Below the pieces are notes generated by a model. The model was not told where the DNA came from. It made no database searches and was given only the letters and a program-made list of their open reading frames with translations. Shown piece by piece: positions 9,986 to 19,786 of a DNA stretch of 64,000 nt. Source of the DNA: Thermoplasmata archaeon (lineage in GTDB: Archaea > Thermoplasmatota > Thermoplasmata > Lutacidiplasmatales > UBA184). Position 1 is the first letter of the stretch, and each line of letters begins with the position of its first letter. A program made the position numbers and the translations under genes. The stretch is taken from contig JAKAWX010000003.1 in the NCBI GenBank assembly GCA_021816865.1, forward strand, positions 98,681 to 162,680, in the 5' to 3' direction.

Positions 9986-10560
9986 CAGGGCACCTTCTTC
10001 AGACCGGCCCAGTACCCGACCCAGTTGAAGGCCGCGTGCAGGCCGAGCGTGAAGATGACGAGCCATAAGACCGCTTGCCAGTCGCCGAACACTCCGAAGA
10101 AGAGCGACGGGTAGACGACGAGCCCGATCGCGATCGGCACGAGGACGAACGGCAGCTGGTCGACGAGCAGCGTGCGCGCCCCGCTCTCGAGGCCGCTCCT
10201 CCGCTTGAAGAACGAGCCGAGCGCGTCGCCGGTCATCGCCCCGAACGTCAGGATCGCCGCGAGCGGGACGGCGCCGAGAACGGTCGGTGCGAGAACCGGA
10301 ACGAGCTTGAGGTCCGGCGGCGCGATCAGGATGAGCCACGCCTCGAGCAGGCAGATCGGCATCGCGGCGAACCCGGCGAAGAGGAACCCCGACCAGCTCT
10401 TGGACGGACCGAAGATGCGCCGCCCGTCCTTCGGCCACGTGCGCCCGAAGTCCATCGGGGGGCCGCGGCCGCGGGGGAGCGTCGCGAAGGCGTTCGCGAC
10501 ATAGGTCGGGAGGAGCAGCCAGAGGACGGCGATCGCGGACGCGACGAGCGGGTCGAGCAC
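9982..10560 (-). CDS. carS: CDP-archaeol synthase
   Basis: Membrane protein with MDFGRTWPKDGRRIFGPSKSWSG...GDALGSFFKRRSGLESGA signature of CarS/DUF46. Confidence 0.9.
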   Translation of the reverse strand: MLDPLVASAIAVLWLLLPTYVANAFATLPRGRGPPMDFGRTWPKDGRRIFGPSKSWSGFLFAGFAAMPICLLEAWLILIAPPDLKLVPVLAPTVLGAVPLAAILTFGAMTGDALGSFFKRRSGLESGARTLLVDQLPFVLVPIAIGLVVYPSLFFGVFGDWQAVLWLVIFTLGLHAAFNWVGYWAGLKKVPW

Positions 10561-10571
10561 CGACCCCTCCG

Positions 10572-12203
10572 TCAGGGTTCCCGCACGAACTGCTCGATCG
10601 CCGCGACCACCCCGCCGATGAGCCGGGGGTCCGCGCTCTCCTCGGCGTCGTGGATGTGGGCCGAAGGGTCCATGCTCCCGAAGACGAGCGCGGGCAGCGG
10701 GCCGCCTTTCGGCGTCGTGAGCCCGCGAAGCGCGCTCGCGTCGGTCCCGCCGTACTCGCCCCGGACCCCGCGGGCGCCGAACGTCGCCCGAAGGATCCGT
10801 TCGAGCTTCACCACCGCCGGGTGGTCGACGGGGATCGCGTAGCCGGGGCGGCAGCGCGCGGGCGGCGCCACGATCGTCGCGGACGGCGAGATTCGCCCCG
10901 CGTTCGCGCGCGCCTCGGCGAGAGTGCGCGCGAGCCCGTCCTCGAGCTCCATCTCGGGGATGAGGCGGAGGTCGACGGTGAACGTCGCCGCCCCCGGTGC
11001 GGTCGGGTCGACGAGCCCGCGCCGCGAGGCGGTCGCGAGGAGTTCGAGCGCGGCCGGCACCGGGTTGTGCCCGCGGTGCGGGTAGCCCCCGTGGCTCGCG
11101 ACCCCGATCACCTGGAGCGCGAGCGTCCCCGGCGGTACGGAGACCGAGCTCGGGCCGGCGGGCTCGAGGCGGAACGGCGGCGCGACGAGGGGTCGAAGGC
11201 GCTCCGCGAGGTGGTTCAGCTCGACGGCGGGGCCGCCGAACACGAGGGTGACGGCGCGCGCGATCTGGTTCGCCGCGTCCGTCTCGGCGTGGCCCACGAG
11301 CAGGCCGACCCGGCTCGGGTGGAGCGCGACGTCCGTCACATCGAACTGCGTCACCGTAGCCCGACCCGTGATCACGGGCTCGGGGGCGTTGCGGTCGGGC
11401 CAGTCCGGGGACCGGTAGGCGGAGCGCCAGGAACGGGCGGTCGCGTGGAGGTCGACCAGCGATTCCCCGAACGCGACGGACTCGGCGAGGGGAACGGACC
11501 GCCCCGTGGCCGCCTCGAGGAAGGCGATCCCGCTCGAGCCGCCGGTCGCTTCGGGGCTACCGTCCGGGATCAGCGCCACGTCGCCGTTCAGGATCCGCTC
11601 GGGGTCCCCTTCCGCGAGCTTCGCGTCGTGGGCTCGGATCGCTTCGATGCCCCCCTCGCCGCCCGTCTCCTCGTCGCAGCAGGCGAGCAGGCGGACGTTG
11701 CGGACCCGGTCGTCCCTTTCGGCGAGGTGGCGCATCGCGGTGAGGGCGCTCACGATCCCACTGCCGAGGTCGTCGTTCGCGCCGCGAGCGTAGAGGCGGC
11801 CGTCCCGCCGGGCCGTCAGGGTGTGCGGGGGACTCTTCCAGCGGGCGCGCTGTTCGACGGGGACCGGCACGACATCGTAATGCGCGAGGATGAGGACCGT
11901 CTCCGCCGCCCCGACGTCGAGGTCAACGAGGACGTTCGGCCGCGGGATCCCGTGCCACTCGTCGGGACGGTCCCCCGCCACGAGCGGGTCGTAGATCCGG
12001 GTCGACAGTCCGGCCGAGCGTGCGGCGGCTACGATCGCGTCGGCCGCGCGCGGGTAGTTCGGCTTCTCCCAGCGGCCGTGCGCCGGGTCCTCGAGGTTCG
12101 TGGGGGCGATGGCGACCAGCTGGGTGAGGAGCCGGAGCGCGCTCGGGTCTCCCATCGCCGAGGAAGGGTCGAGGGGCGATCGGTCGGAAGACGCCGCCGA
12201 CAT
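10572..12203 (-). CDS. M20-family metallopeptidase/deacylase
   Basis: LILAHYDVVPV...LYARGANDDLGSG...CDEETGGEGG; M20 metal-binding arrangement. Confidence 0.85.
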   Translation of the reverse strand: MSAASSDRSPLDPSSAMGDPSALRLLTQLVAIAPTNLEDPAHGRWEKPNYPRAADAIVAAARSAGLSTRIYDPLVAGDRPDEWHGIPRPNVLVDLDVGAAETVLILAHYDVVPVPVEQRARWKSPPHTLTARRDGRLYARGANDDLGSGIVSALTAMRHLAERDDRVRNVRLLACCDEETGGEGGIEAIRAHDAKLAEGDPERILNGDVALIPDGSPEATGGSSGIAFLEAATGRSVPLAESVAFGESLVDLHATARSWRSAYRSPDWPDRNAPEPVITGRATVTQFDVTDVALHPSRVGLLVGHAETDAANQIARAVTLVFGGPAVELNHLAERLRPLVAPPFRLEPAGPSSVSVPPGTLALQVIGVASHGGYPHRGHNPVPAALELLATASRRGLVDPTAPGAATFTVDLRLIPEMELEDGLARTLAEARANAGRISPSATIVAPPARCRPGYAIPVDHPAVVKLERILRATFGARGVRGEYGGTDASALRGLTTPKGGPLPALVFGSMDPSAHIHDAEESADPRLIGGVVAAIEQFVREP

Positions 12204-12211
12204 CTCGACCT

Positions 12212-14029
12212 CTAGCGGAACACGAACGTCACGACGAGCGAACTCGTCAGCAGGAGGAGGAAGGTCGCCGGGAACATGTTCGTGAACATCGACAGGGTGT
12301 CGCCGAGCGAGGTCAAAAGGCGTGCGGTGTGACCCGGTCCAAGGACCTTGACCGAGGGAACGTCCCGCACGCCGAAGCGGACCTCGGCCGGGGCGAGGTC
12401 CGCGACCGCCGCCGCGAGGACGTCATGCGCGTCGCGGGCGAGCGCGTCGACCGAGCGTCGCTCGCCGACCGGGTTGATCCCCCCATCGACCTCGTGGACC
12501 ACGTGGTTATCGGTCGTCATCACCTCGGCGACATCGACCACCGTCTCGAGCGAGCGCACGATCGGTTCGCGCAGGCCGACGACGAGGTTGTTGCCGTCGA
12601 TCAGGACGTACCCCGTGGTCGTGCCCCCACCACGGATCGCGAGCGCGCGCATTCCCTGCGGACCGATCCCGTCGCCTCCGATCGAATAGCCGTCGCGGAC
12701 CGCCGCCCCGACCTCGATGGGTCCGTCCCGGGCGGCGGCGGCCGCGGCACGGACGGCGGCCTTCGCGTCCCGGATCATCTTCTCGGCGGGCGGCGTCCCG
12801 TAGACGATGTCGCCTTTCCCTTCGATGTAGGAGTTGTGGGCGTCGACGAGCACGACCTTCGCGACCCCATCGGCGGTCAGGTCGCGCACCAAGCGGTCGG
12901 CCACGCTGAACGCGATGTCGTCGGTCGGCGCGGGCGCCTGCGAGACCGCGACGAACACCGCATCGCCGAGCACCTGGGCCCGGGCGAGGCTGTCAGGGTA
13001 CGGCCGGACGAGAGGGCTCGCGCGGGACGGGGCGGGGGACGAGAGCGAGGCGAAGAGGTCCCGGCTCGCCGAGACGACCCGGGCCACCTCGGACTCGCTC
13101 GGTAGGTCGAGGTCGTGGTCCGAGGGGGTGTGGGGGACGAGGACCGTCCCCGACGCCGGGCCGAGGCCCTCCGCGAGCTTTCGGGGCAGGTCGCTCGCGC
13201 CGAGCGCGGCGAACGGGCCGGGATGGACGGTCGGGAGGGCGACGGTCACCGGGGGCCGGCCCGTTCGTTCGAAGCGGAGGAGGCGCACCGAAAGGTCGGC
13301 CGGGATCGCCGCCTTGAGGAAGAACTCCTCGAGCGACCGCGTCGCCTCCGGGTCCCGGCTCGCGACGTGGTCGAGCAACGGGCGGATCAGGGCCACCCCG
13401 GAGGTCTGGAACTCGCGCCGGAGCGGTCGGTCGGCCGCCCGAACGAGCGCGACCGCGTAGACGAAAGCGAGGGCGAGGATGACGAGAGCGCTCAGCGCCT
13501 CGGGCGCCGTCGGCGGGCGGACCGCAAAGAGCGCCACGAGGTAGAGCGCCGTGGGGAAGAGCGAGATCCCGACCATCCGAGCGTGGCTCGAGCGGGAAAC
13601 GCCGTAGAGCGTGAGATGCCGGAACCAGAACGCCGGGCCGGCAAGAAAGACCCCGAGGAACACGAGGTCGGGGACCGCCGTGGGCCATGCCTGCCATGCT
13701 CCGCGCCAGACGAGCGCGAGCGGCGCCTGGAGCAAGAGCACCGTGAGCGAGAGGAACGCCGAGCGGTGGAACTCGAACCGGCCGCCGAGAGCGCGCGCGA
13801 GCGGCGGAGTGACGACGGCGGCGAGCAGCGAGGGGATCGCGAAGACGAAGAGGAACCCCTCGAGGAACCGGGGAGTGTCCGGAAGCCAGAGGAGGGCGGC
13901 GAGCGCCGCGCTCGCGACCACGATGAGGCCGACCGTGACGGCCGGTGGGGGGGCCCGAAAGAGGAGGTGCCCCCGGCGCACGTCCCGGTGCGCTTCGCCC
14001 GTCACGGTCTCGGTCGGCTCAGGTCCCAC
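12212..14029 (-). CDS. DUF2070 archaeal membrane protein
   Basis: N-terminal multi-TM followed by soluble HPGPF/DAHNSY region characteristic of archaeal DUF2070; start (GTG 14029) chosen because it overlaps the GGGPS stop. Confidence 0.78.
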   Translation of the reverse strand: MGPEPTETVTGEAHRDVRRGHLLFRAPPPAVTVGLIVVASAALAALLWLPDTPRFLEGFLFVFAIPSLLAAVVTPPLARALGGRFEFHRSAFLSLTVLLLQAPLALVWRGAWQAWPTAVPDLVFLGVFLAGPAFWFRHLTLYGVSRSSHARMVGISLFPTALYLVALFAVRPPTAPEALSALVILALAFVYAVALVRAADRPLRREFQTSGVALIRPLLDHVASRDPEATRSLEEFFLKAAIPADLSVRLLRFERTGRPPVTVALPTVHPGPFAALGASDLPRKLAEGLGPASGTVLVPHTPSDHDLDLPSESEVARVVSASRDLFASLSSPAPSRASPLVRPYPDSLARAQVLGDAVFVAVSQAPAPTDDIAFSVADRLVRDLTADGVAKVVLVDAHNSYIEGKGDIVYGTPPAEKMIRDAKAAVRAAAAAARDGPIEVGAAVRDGYSIGGDGIGPQGMRALAIRGGGTTTGYVLIDGNNLVVGLREPIVRSLETVVDVAEVMTTDNHVVHEVDGGINPVGERRSVDALARDAHDVLAAAVADLAPAEVRFGVRDVPSVKVLGPGHTARLLTSLGDTLSMFTNMFPATFLLLLTSSLVVTFVFR

Positions 14030-14786
14030 GGGCGCGACGCACCTCCTCGAGAATCCCGCGGAAGCCGTCCCCGAGGCCCTCGTCCTCGGTGATCGTCCCG
14101 GTGACGAGCACGCTGGCACCCGCGGCCAGGAGCGGCGCGGCGTCCGCCGCGGATCGGATCCCACCGCCGACGACGATCGGGATCTCGATCGCCTTGCGCA
14201 CGGCCGCCAGCATCGGCACGGGGACCGGGGCGGGAGCACCGGAGCCGGCCTCGAGGTAGACGAACCGCATCCCGAGCAGCTGGGCGGCGAGCGCGTACCC
14301 CGCGGCGAGACTGAGGTCGTCCCTCGCCACCGCGTCGACCTCCCCGACCTCACCGACCCGCATCCCGGGGGCGATCACGAGATAGCCGAGGGGGATCGGC
14401 TCGAGGCCCAGCGCTCGCACCGCGGGGGCCGCGCGGGCGTGGGAGCGGATCACGAAGTCGAGGTTCCGGGAATTGAGGAGGCTCATGAAGAGAAGGCCGT
14501 CCGCCTCGGGGGCGAGCGACGCCGGACCCTCGGGGAAGATCACGACCGGCACCTTCACGCTCGACTTCACGGCCTTCGCCGCGGCGCCGACCACCTCCCG
14601 CGAGATCCCGGTCGAGCCTCCGAGGAGGATCAGGTGGCTCCCGAGCGCGACCGCCCCCCGAGCGATGGCGCCCGCCTTCTCGCCCGGTGACTTGTCCGGG
14701 TCGATCAGGGTGAAGTGGAGCGGTCCCCCGCGAAGCTCGTCGGCGAGGTACTGCTCGACCCGTCCCCGGGTCGTCGGGCCGGTCAC
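14019..14786 (-). CDS. Geranylgeranylglyceryl phosphate synthase
   Basis: FTLIDPDKSPGEKA, LLGGSTGI, YLEAGSGAPAPVP, IVVGGGIRSAADA; archaeal GGGP synthase motifs. Confidence 0.95.
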   Translation of the reverse strand: MTGPTTRGRVEQYLADELRGGPLHFTLIDPDKSPGEKAGAIARGAVALGSHLILLGGSTGISREVVGAAAKAVKSSVKVPVVIFPEGPASLAPEADGLLFMSLLNSRNLDFVIRSHARAAPAVRALGLEPIPLGYLVIAPGMRVGEVGEVDAVARDDLSLAAGYALAAQLLGMRFVYLEAGSGAPAPVPVPMLAAVRKAIEIPIVVGGGIRSAADAAPLLAAGASVLVTGTITEDEGLGDGFRGILEEVRRARGT

Positions 14787-15631
14787 CGGAACGCCACCGC
14801 CAGGAAGGCGAACAACGCCACCGTCATCGCGAGCTTGCTCATCGTCTGCCCGTGGTGGAGCCGTCCGGGGAGGTGCCGCACGGACTCACCGAAGATCAGG
14901 TCGGCGGCCCCGACCAGCACGACGTACATAATCCCCGCGACCGACGCGACCGGAACGAACCAAACCAGCGGCACGACGCTCAGCACGACGGCCGCCCCGA
15001 CGCTCGCCCGCGCGACGCGGGCGCTGAACGGTAGGCCGTGCGTCTTCGGCAGCGTCGTCCGACCGACGTCGCCCGAGACGTCCTCCATATCCTTGATCAC
15101 CTCGCGGCTCAGCGTGGCGAGGAACGCCATTCCGGCGAACGGAAGCAGGATCGCGGCGTTCGAGGCGGCGGCGCCTCCGTAGAGGAACACCATCGCCGTC
15201 AAGAACGCGACCACGAGGTTCCCGACGAATCCGAGCGACTTCAGCCACAACTCGTAGCCGAGAAGGGCCAGGACGGCGACGGCCAGGATCGCTCCCACGA
15301 GCGGCGCGACCGCCACCACGGGCAACGCGACCATGAGCCCCGAGAGGAACAGCACGACGACCAGCGCCCGGGCCGACTCGAACGGGACCTCCCCCGTCAC
15401 GAGCGGGCGGTCGGGATGGTTCGTCCGGTCGATCTCGAGGTCGAGCACGTCGTTGAGGACGTTGCCCGCCGCCGTGACGCACGCGGTCGAGAACCCCGCG
15501 AGCAGCATGAGAGCCCAGAACCCCGCCGAGGGAACGAGCCCCGACCCGCGGGCGACGAGCCCCCCCACGAGCGTCCCGGCGAACGAAACGGCCACGTTCG
15601 CCGGCCTCACCAGCCGGACGGCGGGGTGCAC
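14783..15631 (-). CDS. UbiA-family prenyltransferase, likely digeranylgeranylglyceryl phosphate synthase
   Basis: NVLNDVLDLEIDRTNHPDRPL and SREVIKDMEDVSGD aspartate-rich motifs; multi-TM; overlaps GGGPS gene; GTG start inferred. Confidence 0.9.
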   Translation of the reverse strand: MHPAVRLVRPANVAVSFAGTLVGGLVARGSGLVPSAGFWALMLLAGFSTACVTAAGNVLNDVLDLEIDRTNHPDRPLVTGEVPFESARALVVVLFLSGLMVALPVVAVAPLVGAILAVAVLALLGYELWLKSLGFVGNLVVAFLTAMVFLYGGAAASNAAILLPFAGMAFLATLSREVIKDMEDVSGDVGRTTLPKTHGLPFSARVARASVGAAVVLSVVPLVWFVPVASVAGIMYVVLVGAADLIFGESVRHLPGRLHHGQTMSKLAMTVALFAFLAVAFR

Positions 15632-15754
15632 GACCGGCGATGGCGGCGGAGCGGGGATAACCGTTGTGGTGGGGCGCCGGCGCGAGCCCCGCTTCGGCCG
15701 CACCTCGGGTTCGGCTCCGGTTTCCCGGAACCGGCCGCCGTTCCCGGGGGGAGG

Positions 15755-17146
15755 ATGGCGACGACGGAAGCCGACGACACCGGCTGGATGCGCGTTATAA
15801 GGGAACGCGGTTCGCGTCCGCCGATGGCCCTCCCCACCGTCCCGAGGCCTCGGCTCACGAAGTTCGCGTTGCCGAACGGCCTCTCGGTCGTGCTCGCCCC
15901 CGAGCCGCTCAGCCCCACGACGAGCGTCTGGGTCTGGTACCGGGTCGGCTCGAAGAACGAGTGGCCCGGCATCACCGGTGCGTCGCACTGGGTCGAGCAC
16001 ATGCTTTTCGAGGGCTCGCCACGGTACAAGAAGGGCGATATCGACCGGGCCGTGGTGAGCGTCGGCGGGGAACTGAACGCGTTCACCGACACCGACTTCA
16101 CGGCCTACTTCACGACCGTCCCCCGGGAGCACCTCTCGGTTCCGCTCGACATCGAGTCGGACCGGATGACCCGGGCCCTGATCGCGGACGACGAGGTTGC
16201 CCGCGAGCGGACGGTCATCCATTCCGAGCGGGAGGGCAACGAGAACTGGCCCGAGTTCCGCGTCGAGGAGGAGCTCTACCAGCTCGCCTTCCGCGTCCAC
16301 CCGTACCGCTGGGATGCGCTCGGACGTCGCGAGGATATCGAGCGGATGACCGCCGAGGAACTGCGCGGCTACTACCGGCGGTTCTACGGGACCCGGAACG
16401 CGATCCTCGTGGTCGCGGGCGGGTTCGACCTGGCCGCGACCTCCGCCGACGTCCGCCACCGGTTCTCCCCCCTCCCCGCGACGGGCGATGACGTCCGCGT
16501 CGCCGAGGTCGAGCCCGACCAGCGCGGCGAGCGCCGTGCCGAGCTCTCGGGACCGGGGACGACCCCGTACCTCCAGGTCGGCTGGCGGTCCCCGGCGCTC
16601 CACGACCCCACGACGCCCGCGACGATGGTGCTCGACACCCTGCTCGGAGGGGAGAGCCGCCTCTTCGCGGCCGGCCCCGGTTGGGGACGCGGCGCGCGGG
16701 AGCACCCGAGCGCGCGGCTCTACCGGGCGCTCGTCGATCCGGGGCTCGCGGTGCGCGCCACGAGCGAGTGGCGACCCCGGGAGTATCCGAGCCTCTTCAC
16801 GGTCCAGGCGCTCGCCGCGCGCGGCGTCTCCCTCGACCGCCTCGAGGCGAAGGTCGAGGAGGTCGTGGACCGGCTCGCCCGCACCGGCCCGACGGCGAAG
16901 GAGATGGAAGACGTCCGGACGAAGGTCCGGCGCGGCGCCGCCCTCTCCTACGAAGGGGCGTCCCGGACGGGGTTCCGCCTTGGCTACTTCTCCGTCCTGC
17001 GCTCCCCCGAGTTCGAGGACAAGATCTATCGGGCGGTCCTCCGGACGACGGCCGCCGAGGTGAAGCTGCGGGCACGGGAGCTCTTCCGGCCCGCCCAGCG
17101 CGTCGTCGTCCGGTACGAGCCGATCGGAGGCGACCGCGATGAGTGA
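15755..17146 (+). CDS. M16-family zinc peptidase (active-type subunit)
   Basis: Inverted zinc motif HWVEH in ASHWVEHMLFEGSPRYKKGDID; DTDFTAYFTTV. Confidence 0.9.
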   Translation: MATTEADDTGWMRVIRERGSRPPMALPTVPRPRLTKFALPNGLSVVLAPEPLSPTTSVWVWYRVGSKNEWPGITGASHWVEHMLFEGSPRYKKGDIDRAVVSVGGELNAFTDTDFTAYFTTVPREHLSVPLDIESDRMTRALIADDEVARERTVIHSEREGNENWPEFRVEEELYQLAFRVHPYRWDALGRREDIERMTAEELRGYYRRFYGTRNAILVVAGGFDLAATSADVRHRFSPLPATGDDVRVAEVEPDQRGERRAELSGPGTTPYLQVGWRSPALHDPTTPATMVLDTLLGGESRLFAAGPGWGRGAREHPSARLYRALVDPGLAVRATSEWRPREYPSLFTVQALAARGVSLDRLEAKVEEVVDRLARTGPTAKEMEDVRTKVRRGAALSYEGASRTGFRLGYFSVLRSPEFEDKIYRAVLRTTAAEVKLRARELFRPAQRVVVRYEPIGGDRDE

Positions 17147-18410
17147 GTCGAGCAACCCGCTCGAGATCGAGTACGGGATCGAGCTCGACGGCCTGCGCGT
17201 CGTGCGCCAGGCCTCCCCCGCCGGGGCCGCCAGCTTTTCCGCCTCCTACGTGGGACCTGCCGGCTGGGGGTTCGACCCCAGCGGCCTCGAGGGGACCGCG
17301 CGGCTCGTCAACCAGCTTATCACGAGCGCCGCCGGGGCGCGCGACCGCGTCGAGCTCGCCCGCGCGCTCGACCGGGCCGGGGCGACCCTCTCCCGGCAAA
17401 GCGCGCCCGAATCCGGCGAGGTTACGATCTGGGGCCCCGCGACCGGATGGGAGCGCCTTTTGGGGATCCTCGCGGACGTCGTGCTCCGGCCCCGGTTCGA
17501 CCCGAGCGACGTCGCGCGCGCCCGCCGCCAGATCCGAGAGGTCCAGCTCCGGGAGGCGACGCAGCCGGCGAACCGCGCCGAGCGCGAGCTCTGGCGGACC
17601 GTCTTCCCCGACGGCCACCCGTACCGGGAATCCGGCCTCGGCTCCGCCACGTCGGTCGACCGTATCGCGCGGGCCGACCTCGTTCGCTTCCACCGCCGGC
17701 ACTACACGAGCGGCGACGCGGTCCTCGTCGTGACCGCGCCCGCCCGACGACCGGCGGTCGAGCGGGCCGCGCGACGGCTCTTCGGCACGTTCGCCGAGAC
17801 GCGGGGCCCCCGGCTCGCGCTTCCCAAGGTCCGTGCACCGGCCGTGGCGACGCGCTCGGTCGACCTGCCGGGCCGTTCGCAGGTCGAAGTACGCGTTGGC
17901 GGCGCGTCGATCGCCCGTTCGGCGCCCGAATACCCCGCCGCCGCGCTCGCGAACGAGATCCTCGGGGGCCGCCCGCTCCTGAGCCGGCTCTTCCAGCGCG
18001 TCCGCGAGCACGGCGGGCTCGCCTACCACGCGTCGAGCTCCCTCGAGGCGATGCGGTTCGCCGGCCACTGGGAGGTCCAGGCCGGCACCGGCGCGGACCG
18101 CTACCGCAAGGTCCTCCCGATGCTCCGCGAGGAGCTCGACCGGTTGCGGACCGACACCGTCGGCGCGCGCGAGCTCGCCGCGATCCGCGAGAGCGCGATC
18201 GGCGAGATCCCTCTCGCGCTCGAATCGACCTCGGACGCGCACGAGCTGGCGGTCGACGTCGCCTACCACCGGCTCGCGGGCGACTACTGGCTGAGGTGGC
18301 CCGCGGCGCTGCGAGCCGTCCGTCCGGTCGACGTGAGGGAAGCGGCCGAGGTCGCGATCGACCGCCGGAGCTCGGTGACGGTCCTCGCGGGGCCGCTCGG
18401 TTCGCGCTGA
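17139..18410 (+). CDS. M16-family peptidase-like partner subunit (no HXXEH)
   Basis: M16-like fold sequence (NEILGG-RPLLSRLFQRVREHGGLAYHASSSLEAM); overlaps upstream M16 gene; HXXEH replaced by GLEGTARLVNQLI. Confidence 0.85.
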   Translation: MSESSNPLEIEYGIELDGLRVVRQASPAGAASFSASYVGPAGWGFDPSGLEGTARLVNQLITSAAGARDRVELARALDRAGATLSRQSAPESGEVTIWGPATGWERLLGILADVVLRPRFDPSDVARARRQIREVQLREATQPANRAERELWRTVFPDGHPYRESGLGSATSVDRIARADLVRFHRRHYTSGDAVLVVTAPARRPAVERAARRLFGTFAETRGPRLALPKVRAPAVATRSVDLPGRSQVEVRVGGASIARSAPEYPAAALANEILGGRPLLSRLFQRVREHGGLAYHASSSLEAMRFAGHWEVQAGTGADRYRKVLPMLREELDRLRTDTVGARELAAIRESAIGEIPLALESTSDAHELAVDVAYHRLAGDYWLRWPAALRAVRPVDVREAAEVAIDRRSSVTVLAGPLGSR

Positions 18411-18470
18411 GTCTTCGGCGCCGGGCGGCGGAGGGGACGGGCCGCTAGCGGTTCGGGGAAGCGACGACCG

Positions 18471-19316
18471 CTACGGGCCGTCGCGCACCCGCTCCGGATG
18501 GGCGTAGAGGCTCAACCGGTCGCCTCGGACGAACGCGGCGAGCGTGATCCCGAATCGGTCGGCGGCCGTGACGGCAAGGCTCGACGGCGCGGAGACCGCA
18601 GCGACCACCGGGACGCCGGCCGCGTGGGCCTTTTGGACGATCTCGAAGCTCACGCGTCCGCTCACCTGGAGGAGAAGGCCCGACGCCGGCAGACGGCCGT
18701 CGAGGAAGAGGCGGCCGACGACCTTGTCGACGGCGTTGTGCCGTCCGATATCCTCGGCGACCGCCACCGCCCGATCGTCCGCGTCGAAGAGGCCCGCGGC
18801 GTGCAAGCCACCGGTCCGCTCGAAGAGGCGCTGGTGGGCGCGCAGCGCCTCGGGGAGCGCGGCGAGGCGGCGCGCGCTCACCACGAGGTCGCTCTTCACC
18901 GGTCCCCCGCGCTCGGCGTAGATCCCCTTCACGAGCGCTCGGCCGCACACCCCGCAGCTCGAGTTCGTCAGGAACTGTCGACGGGCGCCCGCGTCGACCG
19001 TCACGGGGCGGCGCGTGTGGACGTCGACGATCTGGTCCCCGTTCGCGGCGTGCGACTCGATCCGGTCGACCTCGGCCCGGTCGGAGAGAACCCCTTCCGC
19101 GAACAGGAACCCGGCGGCGAGGCTCTCGTCGTCGGTCGGGGTGCGCATCGTGACGCTCACCGTTTCGGCGCGGCCCGCGCACACCAGGCGGATCTCGAGC
19201 GGCTCCTCCGTCACGACCGTCTCGGGCGCCGGGTAGGAGAGGGGCCCGCGGCCGTCCGGGACCGACCACTTCACGCTGTCGACCGTCGTGACGCTCGCGA
19301 GCTCGCCCGACCTCAT
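18471..19316 (-). CDS. fdhD: Formate dehydrogenase accessory sulfurtransferase FdhD
   Basis: NSSCGVCGRA (CXXC), GGLHAAGLFD, EDIGRHNAVDKVVG, SGRVSFEIVQKA. Confidence 0.93.
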   Translation of the reverse strand: MRSGELASVTTVDSVKWSVPDGRGPLSYPAPETVVTEEPLEIRLVCAGRAETVSVTMRTPTDDESLAAGFLFAEGVLSDRAEVDRIESHAANGDQIVDVHTRRPVTVDAGARRQFLTNSSCGVCGRALVKGIYAERGGPVKSDLVVSARRLAALPEALRAHQRLFERTGGLHAAGLFDADDRAVAVAEDIGRHNAVDKVVGRLFLDGRLPASGLLLQVSGRVSFEIVQKAHAAGVPVVAAVSAPSSLAVTAADRFGITLAAFVRGDRLSLYAHPERVRDGP

Positions 19317-19317
19317 C

Positions 19318-19785
19318 TCACGGCCCGGGAGATCGACCGGCGCCCCTCAGGAACCCGAGGGTCATGCGCACCCCTCGGTTGACGTCCGGGTCGTTCAGCG
19401 CGGCGAGCACCTCGATCGGCCCGATCGGCGGGCCGGCGGCGGCGCGCTCGGCCTCGGCGAGGGCGCGCGGGACCCGTGCGGTCCAAGAGGCGAGCGCGGC
19501 GGGGTCGACGTCGCGGAACGCCGCCGCGAGCGCGGTCGCCGCGCGCATCGCGCCGCGGACGTCGGAGGCGGGCAGCCTCTGGGTGAGCACCTCGACCACC
19601 CGGTCCTCCTCGCGGAGGAGGTCGGAGCCGAACCGCAAGAACCCTTTCTCGTCCAGGAGGCGCAGGAGGGCGAGGAACGCTCGCAGGGAGTCGGCGGAGG
19701 CAACGAGATCGGTCCCGAACGCCCCGGACGCGGCGACCGGGGAGGTAGCGCTCGCCGGCGGTCGGGACCGGATCGGGCGCGCCAT
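19318..19785 (-). CDS. DUF1641-like protein, formate dehydrogenase-associated
   Basis: Small helical protein with LAALNDPDVNRGVRMTLGFLRG C-terminus; between fdhD and fdhA as in known fdh loci. Confidence 0.65.
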   Translation of the reverse strand: MARPIRSRPPASATSPVAASGAFGTDLVASADSLRAFLALLRLLDEKGFLRFGSDLLREEDRVVEVLTQRLPASDVRGAMRAATALAAAFRDVDPAALASWTARVPRALAEAERAAAGPPIGPIEVLAALNDPDVNRGVRMTLGFLRGAGRSPGP

Positions 19786-19786
19786 G

